Translations under genes and position numbers: made by a program | NCBI RefSeq assembly: GCF_040869045.1 | Contig: NC_090322.1 | Coordinates: 183,829,477-183,893,476, forward strand | Direction of reading: 5' to 3' | Source: Eurosta solidaginis | Taxonomy: Eukaryota; Arthropoda; Insecta; Diptera; Tephritidae | Length of the DNA: 64,000 bases | The notes under the pieces: generated by a model | The model's database searches: none | What the model was told of the DNA's origin: nothing | The model's input: only the letters and a program-made list of their open reading frames with translations | In this document: positions 32,961 through 45,579 of the stretch, one piece after another | Numbering within the stretch: position 1 is the stretch's first letter | How the letters are laid out: every line of letters starts with the position of its first letter

Positions 32961-33984
32961 ACGCTACCTTACGCCTCCAAAAAGGCACAGGAATGCTAAG
33001 CCTCATATTTAAAACTTCTAGGAATGACGAAAAATCCATTATGTGGTATCAAGAAATTACTCAATTTTTTTTTTCTGAAGGATAATGATCTGCACCTAAA
33101 TAATTATCATCGAGCTACTTTTTGTAAAAGTGAAGTTATTCATTTAAATTAGTTTGATTTTGTTGTGACATTTTTTGATTTAGGGTGCAATATATCAATT
33201 TAAGGCACCCTTCGTTCCTAGTTTCAACAAAGATTCAAAATCCACTTAAAACAATGCCAAAACCAACTTGATCTGACTTTACAATGGGCATGGCAGGTCC
33301 CTACTTAGCACTGCTCCTTCTACGCAGCATTCCAAAATAATTAAGAGTTTAGATGAGAGATCACTTTGCTGAGAATTCTTAGAGTCTTTTTCGCCTCGGA
33401 AGCCCACGGAAACGGATGAATAGCGTTAATATTTCACTAAAAGATTAGCGCATTTCGTGATTCGCATACAAGCCATTTGACAGGCTCACAAACCGGAGCG
33501 TACGACTACATGATATTTTGAAATGTGTTAGTTCTAAATCATGCACTTAAGATGGTGGGATGAGTTGGTAATAAATTCAAATATGCTGCTAGTCTTCCAC
33601 GCAAGAATCAGCAATGTAGTAGTCTTCCAGGAAACTTACCAAACTACCCACTCTTCTATACGAACCGTTCTAGTCTTCCACAGTTATTTTAACAGAGGCA
33701 GCAAAAGGTCTGCTAATTTTATTTTTATTTTTACTTTTATGTGCAAATAAATTTGACTCCCTGATTAAGCAGTTAAAATGCATCGAACGCGTAAGAGAAC
33801 AGAAAACATTGCATTCGACAAATCTTACTACCAGTAAAAATCGTTGTACAATAAACGTAAAGGTCACAAACAGCAAGAGATTAAACTTTGGAAAACTTTG
33901 TACAAGTGTATGAGCCGGTTCGACAGTACATTGATGCTTTGGCTCTAAACTTTTATTTATAATAGGCATTTTTTGCTTCCTTAT
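32961..33984. other. Non-coding DNA
   Basis: Nothing assignable. 'tagtcttccac/agg' occurs three times within 33590-33685. Confidence 0.5.
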
Positions 33985-34507
33985 TTTTATACTCATCTGA
34001 GCAGAGCTCACAGAGGATAGTAATTTTGTTCGCATAACGGTACCTAATAATGGCATAAACTAATCGAGATAGATATATGCCAAAATGATCTGGGCGAAAA
34101 AAGAAATTCATATAGCCATGTCCGTCCGTCCGTCTGTCCGTAAACACGATAACTTGAGTAAATTCTGAGGTATCTTAATGAGATTTGGTATGTAAGTTCC
34201 TGGGCACTCATCTCAGATCGCTATTTAAAATGAACGAAATCGGACTATAACCACACCCACTGTTTCGATATCGAAAATTTCGAAAAACCGAAAAAGTGCG
34301 ATAATTCATTACCAAAGACTGATAAAACGATGAAACTTGGTAGGTGGGTTGACCTTATGACGCAGAATAGAAAATTAGTAAAATTTTGGACAGTGGGCGT
34401 GGCACCGCCCACTCTTAAAAGAAGGTAATTTTAAAGTTTTGCAAGCTGTAATTTGGCAGCTGAGTATGTAATGTTCGGTTACACCCGAACTTAGCCTTCC
34501 TTACTTG
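33985..34507 (+). mobile_element. Helitron/Helentron-like element, family A, short copy in plus orientation
   Basis: It starts TTTTTATACTCATCTGAG and ends GCTGAGTATGTAATGTTCGG-hairpin-CCGAACTTAGCCTTCCTTACTTG, the mirror of copies 1 and 2. It keeps both subterminal repeats, the GTCC run (34119-34139), two 'gtgggcg/cacgcccac' modules and the 3' hairpin. It lacks the entire 130-bp core and the middle third: sequence jumps from 'gcaagctgtaatttggcagc' into the 3' subterminal arm. It is an internal-deletion derivative of 523 bp. Confidence 0.8.
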
Positions 34508-35285
34508 TTCATCATACATTTGCCACATTTTTTCGAGTAATTGCTAAAATACTGGCCAATCGGACAAGAATTAGGTGCGTGCACACAGTAATTTCAGCAA
34601 ATTTTACAGGTGTTGCAACTGCAATTGAAATACTCATAAAATGCACTCATTTATATATCCATATGAACATGATGATATACATATGTACGTACTGTGCACG
34701 TATTCTTATACGTGTTAAGGTAGCAACAATACGAATTTAATATTTTTGTTTGCCAAATATCAAAACCACACGTACCGCTATTATAATATTGGTCCCAAAA
34801 CCAAAATAAACAGCCGGGTAGGTATATACGAGTATTGAGAGCGACCTATAAACCTCGGTACATACAAATGTACATATGTATATATGTACATACAAAGTCA
34901 TACGAAAACCTATTATTTTTCAACAACATACCTGTATAAGATTTGAAAAGGGAAAGGGGATAAAAATAGCAAACTGCAATAGACAAGAGCTATCATAAAG
35001 GCTACATAAGACATGAAATGTAAAAATCATAAAGGACACATATACACAGATATGTTAGGGTGTTTTATTTTCAGAATATATATATTTTTTTCATTTTACT
35101 ACCTGAAAATTCGATACTTTATAGAAAAGAATTAATTATGGCGTTTGAATCAGAGTTCGATGGGCTTTACATTTTTTTTTGTGCTACAACACAGTTTTTT
35201 GAGAATATATCGTCCAACTTGCGTATGAGATAGGTCAAAAACAAAAAATTTATTTGATTAGCGATGTAGGCTCATATTGCTTTGC
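34508..35285. other. Non-coding DNA
   Basis: Only TACATA/TGTATA-type low complexity around 34660-34905. Confidence 0.5.
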
Positions 35286-35489
35286 ACAATTTTTGTTATT
35301 GATATTAAAGAAAAAATTAAAACAAATTGTAAAGCGACTTTTACTAGAACATGTTTTTGAATTTCACTTCTTTACCAGCTAGCTTTTCGGGTACTGAGCT
35401 TTGAACTTGAGTTTACCTGCATTCATATTGAAGTTAAGGCAGATGCCTCTATCCACTCAGCTATTTGAATGCCCCGCTGCACGCTTTGT
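35286..35489 (-). mobile_element. SINE-2, tRNA-derived, copy 2
   Basis: Reverse-complement match to 14661-14866. In minus-strand reading it has 'gctgagtggatagaggcatctgcc' (better A box than copy 1), 'gagttcaa'-type B box degenerated to 'caagttcaaagctc', 'cccgaaaagctagctgg' and the 3' 'atatcaataacaaaaat'. Confidence 0.72.
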
Positions 35490-36714
35490 AATTTATACCT
35501 AACTTATGCATTTTCTACTGCTATTCCTATTATACACACTTGCGTACATATAATTTATGTTCTTAATCCCGAATAGTATGGAATACTCTTCGGCGCGCTC
35601 AACAGAACTTGATATATGACATTGGGTTTATTTTATTCGAAAATGTAACACCCTATATTAAAGGTGTTGCGAGTATTCGTATTGGAGCACACATTAGATA
35701 CAAGTAATGCCAGCAAAAAATATATTTGCTTATATGCAGCGCCCTACATATTTTTGGTTTATTAAACATAATATATAAGTACCATCTAACGGGCACTTTT
35801 TGCTCTGGTCGAGAAAGCTCCAGCCAAAAAAATTCCAACTTAAATCTTCGATGTTTCAGTAATTTCAAAGAATTTCTCGTTAATAATTTTCACAAAATTT
35901 TTTTTTTGCGATTATTATAAGAAAAAATCTGTTTCGACCAACCTGATAACTGCTACACAACAAAACATTGGTTTATTTATTCCTTCTACAGATTGATCAA
36001 GTCTAACAGACTAGATGTAAATTATATTTAAAGATATTCGGTATACAGATTCTTTTATATTAAAATACAAAAAAGTTTACAGAAATTGCACAGTCAGGTT
36101 CAACAGACTACGTAGTTCACATAGTTTCAGAATTGTGTTTTTGATGATGTCGCGGTGGACGGGATTCCGAGCAACATCTTAGAAATTATCTGATAACTTC
36201 GAAATTGTATTTTAATTTCACTTTTATAGTATATTATTGAGTATGTTGTCGGAATGGACGCAATGTCCAGCAACACAGAATCGCATTCAGTTGATTAATG
36301 CTGCTGTCGGAATGGACATGATTTTGAGAAGCAGTTGTGCAATTATCTCACAACAATTAGGGCTGCACTGCATGGGAGGTTGGAAAAGACGTATTTCCAA
36401 GCCCACCGCCCGAATTATCGTCCTTAATTATAGAAAGCAAGCAGTATAAGTTTTAGGAAAAACGAGTCAGGTAATCGAATCAATAATCGACCGACATTCA
36501 TACACGGTTAGTCAATGCATAGCTGTATCAACACATTTACAGTTATATATATTTGTTTTTTTGTATTGCTGTCAAGTTCATAGCGCTGTTGTTGGAAATG
36601 GATTTTGGGATGCATAGAAAGACGATAATGGGAGTTGGATAGAAATTGATGTGAATAAGCTGAAAGACTTATAAGCTAGAGCGACCTTAGAAAGAAAAAA
36701 AATTAAAAACATGT
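35490..36714. other. Non-coding DNA
   Basis: 36140-36370 contains three loosely related 'gtcg(g/c)(a/g)(a/g)tggac' segments followed by 'caaca/acaac'; otherwise nothing recognised. Confidence 0.45.
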
Positions 36715-36950
36715 CGCGATATACCCCCGAAGAGATTGAGGCCAATATTCTCTGCCAGCATGCGTCGTGCTACTTTCAAATTTTTCCTACAAATTGGCGG
36801 GACAGGACCTATATGTTGTATGCTGACTCCGAACGCCTTCTGCAAGGCAAATTTATGCTGAGAGGCTTTTCACTCCAGAAATGCACTCAGAATATTTGCC
36901 AAATCACTGCCAAAGGGCCTTTGCTTATTCCGCTAAAGTTTCGCTAAAGT
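36715..36950 (-). mobile_element. SINE-1 fragment (body)
   Basis: Minus-strand SINE-1 body: 'gcgtcgtgct', 'cctacaaattggcgggacaggacctat', 'atgctgactccgaacgcctt' and 'aggcttttcactccag' correspond in order to 19640-19505 of the full copy. The tRNA-like head is not recognisable. A plus-strand frame over it (36711-36947) is incidental. Confidence 0.7.
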
Positions 36951-38499
36951 TTTTAACCTATTCGGAAACTTACCGTGGTAAAAACCAATTTTGGTCAGAT
37001 TAATTTACAAAATTAAATTGAAGCTCTGTTCGTATGTCAAAACTATCCTATAGCTAAAACGTTTGGGGAAATAAATTCTAGGGCAGCTGTTTGGCATATA
37101 GTTTGACAAAGACTTTAACTCTAAATTACTGATGCAGTTATTTAATAAAATTGTCTACATTCGCATTTGCATTTTTCAAACTCTAAAATTCAATATTCGT
37201 AGCATACCTAATACAACATGTACATCGCGACCTACAACATGCAACTGCAAACATCTGTTTGGGATTGGTTCGAAAAAAAAAACACAAAAAAATTGGTTCA
37301 TACAAATTTCATGCACCTCGATAAGGGTCACACATTTGGCTATTGAGAGTTCAATTTTTTCTAACTTAATAATTTCCCAATGTGCTGCATAGATAGTAGA
37401 AGAATAAGGTGCGGAAGTTGAAGTATATTTGAAAGAAAACATAAGAACAATAATATTAGCTAGCAACAACAAATAAATAAATACTCATGTAGTTGTACAT
37501 ATTGAATGCAGAATATTCATATCAGCGAAATGCAGTGAGATATGCTGAGCTGTGCGGTTCGACAGGTTAGTCGGCTGGTTGGCTGACAGGCGTTGGTTTG
37601 CATGTTGCACCTGCCTTGAAAATTGCCGCACCTTTGTCTATTTGCAAAAGCCGTATATGCATATAGATACATACATTTCCACATACATACATATGTACTC
37701 ACATACAAACATAAGCGCAAGTATTTCTTCTCATAGTACAAAATCAAACATAGGCTTTTTGCACGTAACTACGCTTATGTTGCAGCAGTCTCTTTATACA
37801 TAAGAGATATATATATTACTATGTTGCAAGTTTTGAATTTGTAGTTAAATGAGTGAATCTAGCGTATATCGGTACACTATTAGCAATTTTGTTGCACATT
37901 CACTTTGTACTATTACCACCACCAGCAGCAGTAGCAGCGGTACCTCTAATATAACTTGCCACAGCTATTCAAGTGTAAAAGTAATTCCTGGCAAATAATT
38001 TTTCCAATTTTCTACCCTTAGCTGTAGAAGGCAGCGGTAGATAGAGGTGGCAGCTGAAAATTTTGCATGCTGTCAATATTGAATAGTTGCATACATATGT
38101 ACATAAAATTTTTTGCGCTCAAGTGTTCTGCTTTCATTTGACTGAAGTTACTATGTTTGTATTTTCAGCTGGTCAGTGGTAAGTTACAAGCCTTTAATAG
38201 TTTTAGCTGTGAGTTGTTGCTATTGAATACCACTTTTAGATATAAACAATGGTAGGTACGTACATTGTATAATGTGGCGTGTTGCAGTAGCAGCTTGTAA
38301 GGCTTGTAGATGCTGGAAAACTTGTTAGAAAGGTGACAGTGGCAGGCGAGAAGTGCAGTTTTCAATTTATGGCCATAAAGTTGAAAGTTGTTCCCAAAAT
38401 ATACATATATACGTGCTTATGAATGTTAAGAATACATAATTGCAGGAAACCATTCATACAGTTACTACTAATCAAAATAGTAGTGCTTTTATTCAAAGT
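36951..38499. other. Non-coding DNA
   Basis: Nothing assignable. 37650-37705 is a CATA-type microsatellite. Confidence 0.5.
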
Positions 38500-40400
38500 T
38501 TTTATGCTTTTCAGATTGAATTTATTTAGTATGTTTATGTTTTTTTTTTTTTTGGAAAAAAAAATTTTTTTTGATAATACCAATAAAAGGGGCACGATGA
38601 AAAGAAACTCAAAAACTTATTTTATCATGAAAAATTTTGTATAAAAAATTTCAAGAAGTAATCATTTTTTTTCAAATGTCTCAAATAACTTCTTACAAAT
38701 TCTATGTATTTTTAAAAAATTTTAATGATTCTTTTTTCAAATTTATTTTAGTAACAAATTTTATGAACATTTCTATTACATATAAAAAAATATTCATTAA
38801 AATTGTTTTGCATCAAAAAATTAAATATTTTTTCAAATCTAAAATTATTTTTACTTTTTTAATCACGAAAAATTGTCATATAAATAAAAAAATTTATCAA
38901 AAGCTCAAATTATTTTTTTTCGAATCTAAAACTATACTTTTTTTAAATTTTTTGAAAAAAATGTCAAAAAACAATTCCATGAAATAAACACTTACTAGGT
39001 ATAACCGCGTTCTCTTCTGTTCGGCCATGATTTTTTTTTGAAGTTAAATATTTAAAAATCAATCTCCAAACAAAAGGAAATAAATACCTAATAAAATAAA
39101 ATATTCAAATTGTTTTTTTTTTATTTTTTTTTAGGAAAAACATGTATATGTATGTGGGAAATTTGAAAATGTTTTCATTGCGGAAAAACGTCAGTAATGT
39201 CCGAAACGGTTACACTGTGTATGTGTTTTTATCATGAAAAATTCTAACAAATTTAAACAAAAGTGTCTTATATCAAAACTTAAAAAAATAAATTAAATTT
39301 TTTTTTTTTTTCAAATTACTCAAATTTCAGCCAAACTTCCTCCAGTACTTGTTTAATTTTGTTTCCTTAAAAATTAGTTCGTAAATTTTTGGCAAACAAA
39401 AATTTCTATCAAAATTGTTCATACAAACTGTTTTCTAACAAATATTTAAATAATTTTTTATTTTTCAAAATTAGTTAAATTGAGATTTGCATTTACAAAA
39501 TGTAAAAATTTTTCTTTTTCGAATTTTTGTATGTAAATTTTTAGCATTCATTTCGGAAAAACTTCTATCAAAAACAAAAAACAAAAATGATTTAAAAAAA
39601 TTGTTTTGCATCACAAACTCAAATAAGAAAAAATTTATCATAACAATAATAATGATAAAAAATTATTGTTTGGCCTTGAGCTCGATTCGAACCCGCGATT
39701 TTACAAATCAGTAGGCCGATATAACAACAAAAATTTCAAATAATTTTTATCAATATTAATTAAATTTTCATTTAAAACGTAGATTTATTTCAAATTAACT
39801 TCCTCTAAAATTTTTGCTAAATTTTTTTCATTTTTGTGCATAAATTTTTGGCAAAAGCTTACATACAAATTTCGATGAAATGTAAAAAAAATGTTTCGAT
39901 ACACAATTTTTTTTAAATTAATTAAAATTATCTAAACTTTTTTGAAAGATTTAACTTGTTTTTTTTTTTTTTAATTAAGGTACATAAATTTTCACACAAA
40001 AAATTGGTAATACAAATTATTTAGTATCAAACACTAAAATAATTTGAAAAAAAAAAATAAAATTTTAATTGAATTCCTCTCAAATTTTTTCCAGACTCTT
40101 TAATTTTATTAGCACAAAATTGCATAAAAAGTTTTATGGAGAGAGAAAAAAGAAAAGGGTAAAATAATATTTTTTATCAAATTAATTAAATATTTTGAAA
40201 CTTTTTTAATTCTTAAGCGATTTTTTTAAGATTTTACGTATTAGCAAAGATTTTATCAAAATTACTTAAATTTAAATTTAATTGCGTCCAAGATTTTAAC
40301 ACTTTTCTAAAAGTTTTACACGATTTTTTTTATTTCTATCAAAAGAAAAAACAAAAAAAAAATTGTAGAAAAGTTATTTGTATGAAATTCTTTATCATGT
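38500..40400. other. Extreme AT-rich desert with degenerate internal repeats
   Basis: Almost only A/T runs for 1.9 kb. Phrases such as 'taaatttttggcaaa' (39390, 39840), 'cctcNaaaatttttNc' (39800, 40078) and 'atcaaaatt' recur at irregular spacing, suggesting an old tandem or nested repeat. The K/F/N/I-rich frames (38362-39714) are low complexity and are not genes. Confidence 0.65.
39668..39722 (-). mobile_element. tRNA-like SINE fragment (B-box)
   Basis: In minus-strand reading, 'ggcctactgatttgtaaaatcgc-GGGTTCGAATCG-agctcaaggcc' has a perfect B-box core and pairs its outer GGCC ends. No A box could be placed confidently, and the surroundings are A/T runs. A SINE head remnant is more likely than a working tRNA. 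Confidence 0.4.
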
Positions 40401-41469
40401 TATACCCTGCAGACTTTGCTTTTTGCTACCATAACAATTTTTTACCAATGAAAAATACCCTGAATCATTTTGATGGATAGCAACTGTACATATTTAATAT
40501 GTATTTGCATTTCATCTCAGCTATTTTTTTGGCTTTTTTTTTTAATCATAAATGCCCCCAACGCTAATTATCTTTTTCCTTTCGAGACCACCACACCTAT
40601 ACGAATACTTTGCATACTTAAAATAAGCAAGTAAAAGGGTTTTCATCAATTTTCAAATGCGCTCCCATGGCTCGCTTTACAGTTGAGTTGCAAAATTCAT
40701 AGTCATTACAATAAGGAAATGATATTCTCATAATTTAACGAGACTATCTCTAGAGGTACAACAACATCCCAGCATGCAACAGCAGACCGTTCGATTGCAT
40801 TAGTAGATTATTAACATTTCTTTTAACTGTTTGAATTATTGTTTTTATTTTTTTATTTACTTTCTTTTTGCCATAAATATCGCGCATGAGAGTATAAGTG
40901 CAAATAAACATATGAGTGTATGTACGCAACGCGAAACATTTGCGTGCAACATGTCGACCGGCCAACGTCAACTAGCAAGTCAGCTACTCAATATCATGTT
41001 GCTGATGTTGTTGACGATGAAAGGCGATGCCGCTTTCATTTACATATTTTATTTACGCTTATATTTACATATTTTATTTACACATACGTACATTTAAACG
41101 TAATTTTTTTCTATATAACATAGAGCCTTTTGCAATTACTGGAAGAACCTGTAAATTTGTTCTTATGTTTTAGTAATAAAGATTCAGCAAATGCTACAAA
41201 ATGTGCTAAGCTCAACGCTGTATTTGTTGTTGCTATATTTAAATATATAAACTCATCCTAACTTGATAGGCGCTAATCTAAGCTTAGTGTCTATCTTTCT
41301 TGGTAGTGATTTGCTGCTATTATTGTAGTTTGCTACGACCGGATGCATTGGCGTCTTAACGGATATTAAAAGTTCATTCATAGTATTAACACATTTTGTA
41401 CATCTAGTTTATAAAAGTCGGATTTTAAAGGAGATGATAGTACATGTATTTCCTGATAGTACATGTAAG
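40401..41469. other. Non-coding DNA
   Basis: No gene recognised. 'cttacatattttattta' is doubled at 41040-41090. Confidence 0.5.
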
Positions 41470-41680
41470 CCTGGTGAGCTCGATGCTTAACGGTAGATAT
41501 CTCAGTCCGTTTGGGAGCAGTAGAAAGAAAACAGGAGTGACATGATCAATAAAGCAGGAAAGGCGTGGAGTCAAACGAGGGACCGCGAATCTCTAAGATC
41601 ATGTGAAGTCAATATTATGACCTTGTGATCATTTGAAGTCATTATCATTCATTCATAATTAGGTGGCGCTTAACAAATCA
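41470..41680 (+). pseudogene. LINE ORF2 C-terminal fragment
   Basis: The plus strand, with frame breaks, reads MINKAGKAWSQTRDRESL. This aligns with HIIDQAGKAWVQARGCKVSKL of the 26-kb LINE. The upstream nucleotides 'cggtagatatc-cagtccgtttgggagcag' also align with that element. It is the segment just after RNase H. The downstream LTGHC and cysteine blocks are not clearly present. It lies directly in front of another LINE piece in the same orientation but in the wrong domain order. Confidence 0.55.
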
Positions 41681-41819
41681 CGTTAACTGTCCCTGTTTCG
41701 CGGGTAATTTCATCTCCCGACACCGTCCATGAAACCGAGAACTAGATATGCAAGATGAAAGACTTAAAGAGCGTGATTTTTGTTCGTGCGAGAGGTTTTA
41801 ACTTTTAAATTGTATCCTC

Positions 41820-42560
41820 TGTCCAAACTATCATCTGTTTGTTTGAGGTCACGAAATCAGTGGGTAGGGGCACAAGCAGGGGTGGGGTATTTTCATCCCT
41901 GCTGTGTATGCTGGTAGTCAACTAACTGCTCAGGCGGTTCGATGAAGGATTCGTCAGACTTACGGCGTACGCAGATGACGTTATAGTTACCATAAGTGAA
42001 AATGAATTCCTTCCTACTATTAGCTCTTTGATGGCGATACACGTGTACACCGATGTTTACAAATTAACGGTAGTGGTAGGTGCAATATTTCGCGCTGATT
42101 CGGAAATAAACAGATTCTACAAGCGACCAGATCACTGTAGCGTTTTTCAGGCGGAAGTTGTAGCCGTGACCAAAGAAGTACAAACGAGGCAATAATCTTG
42201 CATAGCACAATATCTAAAAAAATGTTGGGTAGGGAGAAATATACATCTTTATTGGGTGCCCGGTCATATGCAAAACGAAAAAGCTTAAAGCGGCGCAACT
42301 CTCGAAGCTTGTACCGTAGACGTCCCATCAGATTGGGAGAGATTAAAATGTGCGAGAGTTGCACATGATCGACAAAGAAGTCGTCGAGCCAAGCGTGATG
42401 ATACAAAGTGGCGAAAATCATGTATACTTACGACCTTAGACTTACAAAATTACTCTTATCAATAAAAACAGAGGACTGTATGCGCATTATAGGTATTATG
42501 ACTAAACACGGCCTTCTGTTGTCACATGCTTCGTCAGTGTTATACTAGTACTGTGCTCAT
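41820..42560 (+). pseudogene. LINE ORF2 remnant: RT palm, RNase H and tail
   Basis: Broken plus-strand frames give, in order, VGRGTSRGGVFSSLLCMLVV (matching the RT block RGTPQGGVLSPLLW, about 41850-41910), LTAYADDVIVTISEN (the RT active-site YADD, 41956-42003), then VYTDV (42048) and FQAEVVAVTKE (42148-42180) of RNase H. WVPGH (42256-42270) follows and then LLLSIKTEDCMRIIGIMTKHGLLLSHAS (tail, aligning with the LTGHCLL block). Stops and frameshifts interrupt it several times. RT and RNase H together place it with the LINE at 26 kb or a close relative. Confidence 0.85.
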
Positions 42561-45500
42561 GGACTGTGCTCGCCAGGCTAATACTTCAGCTATTAGAAGT
42601 GACACAGCTATCAGATCTAGTAGCAGCAAGAAGCATAGTTCATATCACGGAATTCGGTTGCTGAGCGCCCTAACTGAGAACTTTTTTCAAATACGCCATA
42701 TCTTACGTAAAAATTTATTGCATTTATGTTTAGGTAGGGGACTATTTGAAACATATGTACAGAGCAATCAATTGAAAATAATTTATTTTGATTAATTATG
42801 AATAGTTTTATTTAGTTGACTTTATTTAATTTTTAAATTCTTTGATTTTAAATATATAATTGCAGATTTGATTTAAATTTTTAATATATTTAGTAATTTT
42901 AGTATTCAATTTGTTCAGACTAGTTTTGATTTAGTGGGCTGTTTTGATTCTCTGTTAATATTTTGATATTTCTCTTTATATTACTTTTAATTCTCTGCCT
43001 TTTCTGATTACTTTAACCAAGTAAATTCAACCGCACTCACTACATACCTACATTCCCCATGTATACGTTGTCTACTAATTTTAAAATAAATTTTCGTTTA
43101 ACATATTTCCTTGAGGCCATGTTTCGTGAACGAGTTATGGCCTGTACCATTGTCATATATAGTTGCAACCATAAGCATTGTTGTTGCTTTAGCATACCGT
43201 AAACTGCTGCAGTTGCCTTGTTTAGATCGCTTGTCTTCAGCTGACCGTTGGTTGTTTAGTATGTATTTTGGGCTGCCCGGTTGTTTAGTTATTGCACGCT
43301 GAACTGATGATTTCAGAGCCTCATCGTTGAGTTGCTAGCGTTATTTACATTTCGATGTAGTTAGAGGTGGGACATGCTTATATGTATCTATGTATGACTG
43401 TAACTATGTACTTATAAAAAAAAATCGCTGTTGTACTTGGTTTTAGATGAATTTTGCATTTACATTTTTTATGCTGCAACAACATGTTGCACCGAAAGCG
43501 CAGCAAGCTTACCACAGGCTTGTGTTACAAGCATGAGAATATTATCTAGCCTTTAGTCACCTAATTTACATAAAAAAATTTTTATATTGTTTTTTTGTTT
43601 ATTTATTGCAAGCTACTCTCAGCTAATTTTTTTACTTGTTTTATAACTGCGCGATATATTTTTGTTACTTGCAATGGCAAAAGAGCATAAAAAATGAAAA
43701 AAAAACTAGCAAAACAACCTAACTTGCGGCAACTTGTGCGGCATTATTAATATGATTTAATTAATTGCGAGTTGGCAACAATTATTTACAAAAACAAAAT
43801 AATATGTGCAACTTTGCCGAGCCTCATTTAGTTGCTGCTGAATGTAATAAAAATGTTAATAATAATTATATTATTGCTAATTCCCCTACTGCTGGCTGAT
43901 TATTGCATCGTACATCTGCTCATGCGCATTGTTGCAGCTTAGTTAACGCCTACATTTTATTTGACATTTTTATTACTACAATATTTTTTATTTTTATTTT
44001 TCTAATTCTAATTAAACTTTTTCACATGGTAATTATAGAAGTTGACATCAAGAAGTCATTGCAACCAATAACCGCTGCAGCAACATTTCCCATTGTACTG
44101 CCCTACAATAGCGCCTCTCATATTTCAAACTATATTTTTTCCTGTCAAATTCACTCAAATTGCAATTTTAATTTGTTGTTGCGCTGCTTACTGTTGTAAC
44201 CAATTGTGGTTTATGTCATTCAACCATACATTTAATCGTTCACTCATTGTGGCAAGCGCATTCTGTTGCTTGCCACATTTTATTACATATTTACTACATA
44301 TTTTGAAGTTTTACTATTTTAATTGTTGGATTATTATTTTATTCTTAATGGGAATTCATCATTCCCAGCGTGTATGACTTCATTATCATTAGATATTACG
44401 TTTGTTACTACAATATTGCTCTTATTTTAGTGGGCAACAACAGCAACCATATCTAATGTGTTTGTATGTAAATTGTTGCGAACATGCAATGTTGGTAGTA
44501 TTGATACAGCAAAGTCTGTCTGCCTTTGAATAAATTTTTGTTGCACGTAGGGCTGTGTAACACAGCGAACTATTTTTCTATTGTGCCATTGTGCTGATAC
44601 TAAATGTATTTGATTTTCTTTCAGAAATGGAGAAAGAAACAAAAGAGAGATGGTGAAAGGATTGTACATAATTATATCGCGCTCAGAATAAACTTTTTTT
44701 TTTTGAACACGTAGACTGACTTACTATCAATATTTTTTTAACTGCCATTAGGAGGCGATCTGTGCGCATATCAGTTAAGTTTCGCAAAAAATCTGGAATG
44801 GCGCAATTGCATTAGCTCATAACGCCGCTACCAGCATAGTCGCATGGCATCAGCACAAAAATGCGCCGTTACCCACCACCACAATGCACTACATGCAACT
44901 AACTGCATGTTATGTATTGCCTTATTGTGCATAATTCAGTTCATTTTCTGTGCTTTTAATGTGCACAAAGTGATGCAATTTCGTTGCTATTGTTTAGGCA
45001 AAGCACGACATTTAAAAGTATATACGAGGGCTGCTAATACAGTTTTCCGTTGAAATGGAACCCTAGCAAAACCGAAGCTATTTAATATTAACACAAATCA
45101 AATTCACAAAGTAGCATCCATAAACAAGTTGAGATTGATCGACTTCGCCGCGGCTTGAAATATAGTCACATGAAGTACCAGTTTTCAGTAAACAAGGGAT
45201 ACCCGAAAGTTTTCTGATCATAGAACCTCAAATTGAATTTCCCACTTCGTAATATACGGCGGATGCATGTGCGCCCCTGCGATATCTAGATATCGACTCG
45301 ATCCATTCTTATGACAAACTATGCACATTCATTCACCTGGTTCTCACACCTGCTCACTGAAAGCAATAATCAACCGGGCGGACACTATAGGATTGCAGCG
45401 AACCCCGGAAAACAATGAATACGATGAGTGTGGCGCCCCCTCGGAAAAGAAGGCCGATGTGCGTTGTCGTAACGCGAAGAGGCAAGATAGATAATCAATT

Positions 45501-45579
45501 AGACGCAATGAGTAGGAGGAGTTTCAGTTGACCGCTGATAAGAGAACAATACCAGAAAATTCCAAATAAAACGCTGTAG
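42561..45579. other. Non-coding DNA
   Basis: No gene or repeat identified with confidence. A 'tatacgagggctgctaata' phrase at 45021 resembles a mariner-type end, but no partner end was found. 42840-43000 is T/A-rich. Confidence 0.45.

Noticed and set aside
42020..42421. 133-residue minus-strand frame
   Set aside because: It is the antisense shadow of the plus-strand RT/RNase H LINE relic, which has recognisable motifs.
45021..45060. 'tacgagggctgctaata' as a mariner terminal repeat
   Set aside because: No matching inverted end within a mariner-sized distance and no transposase fragment.
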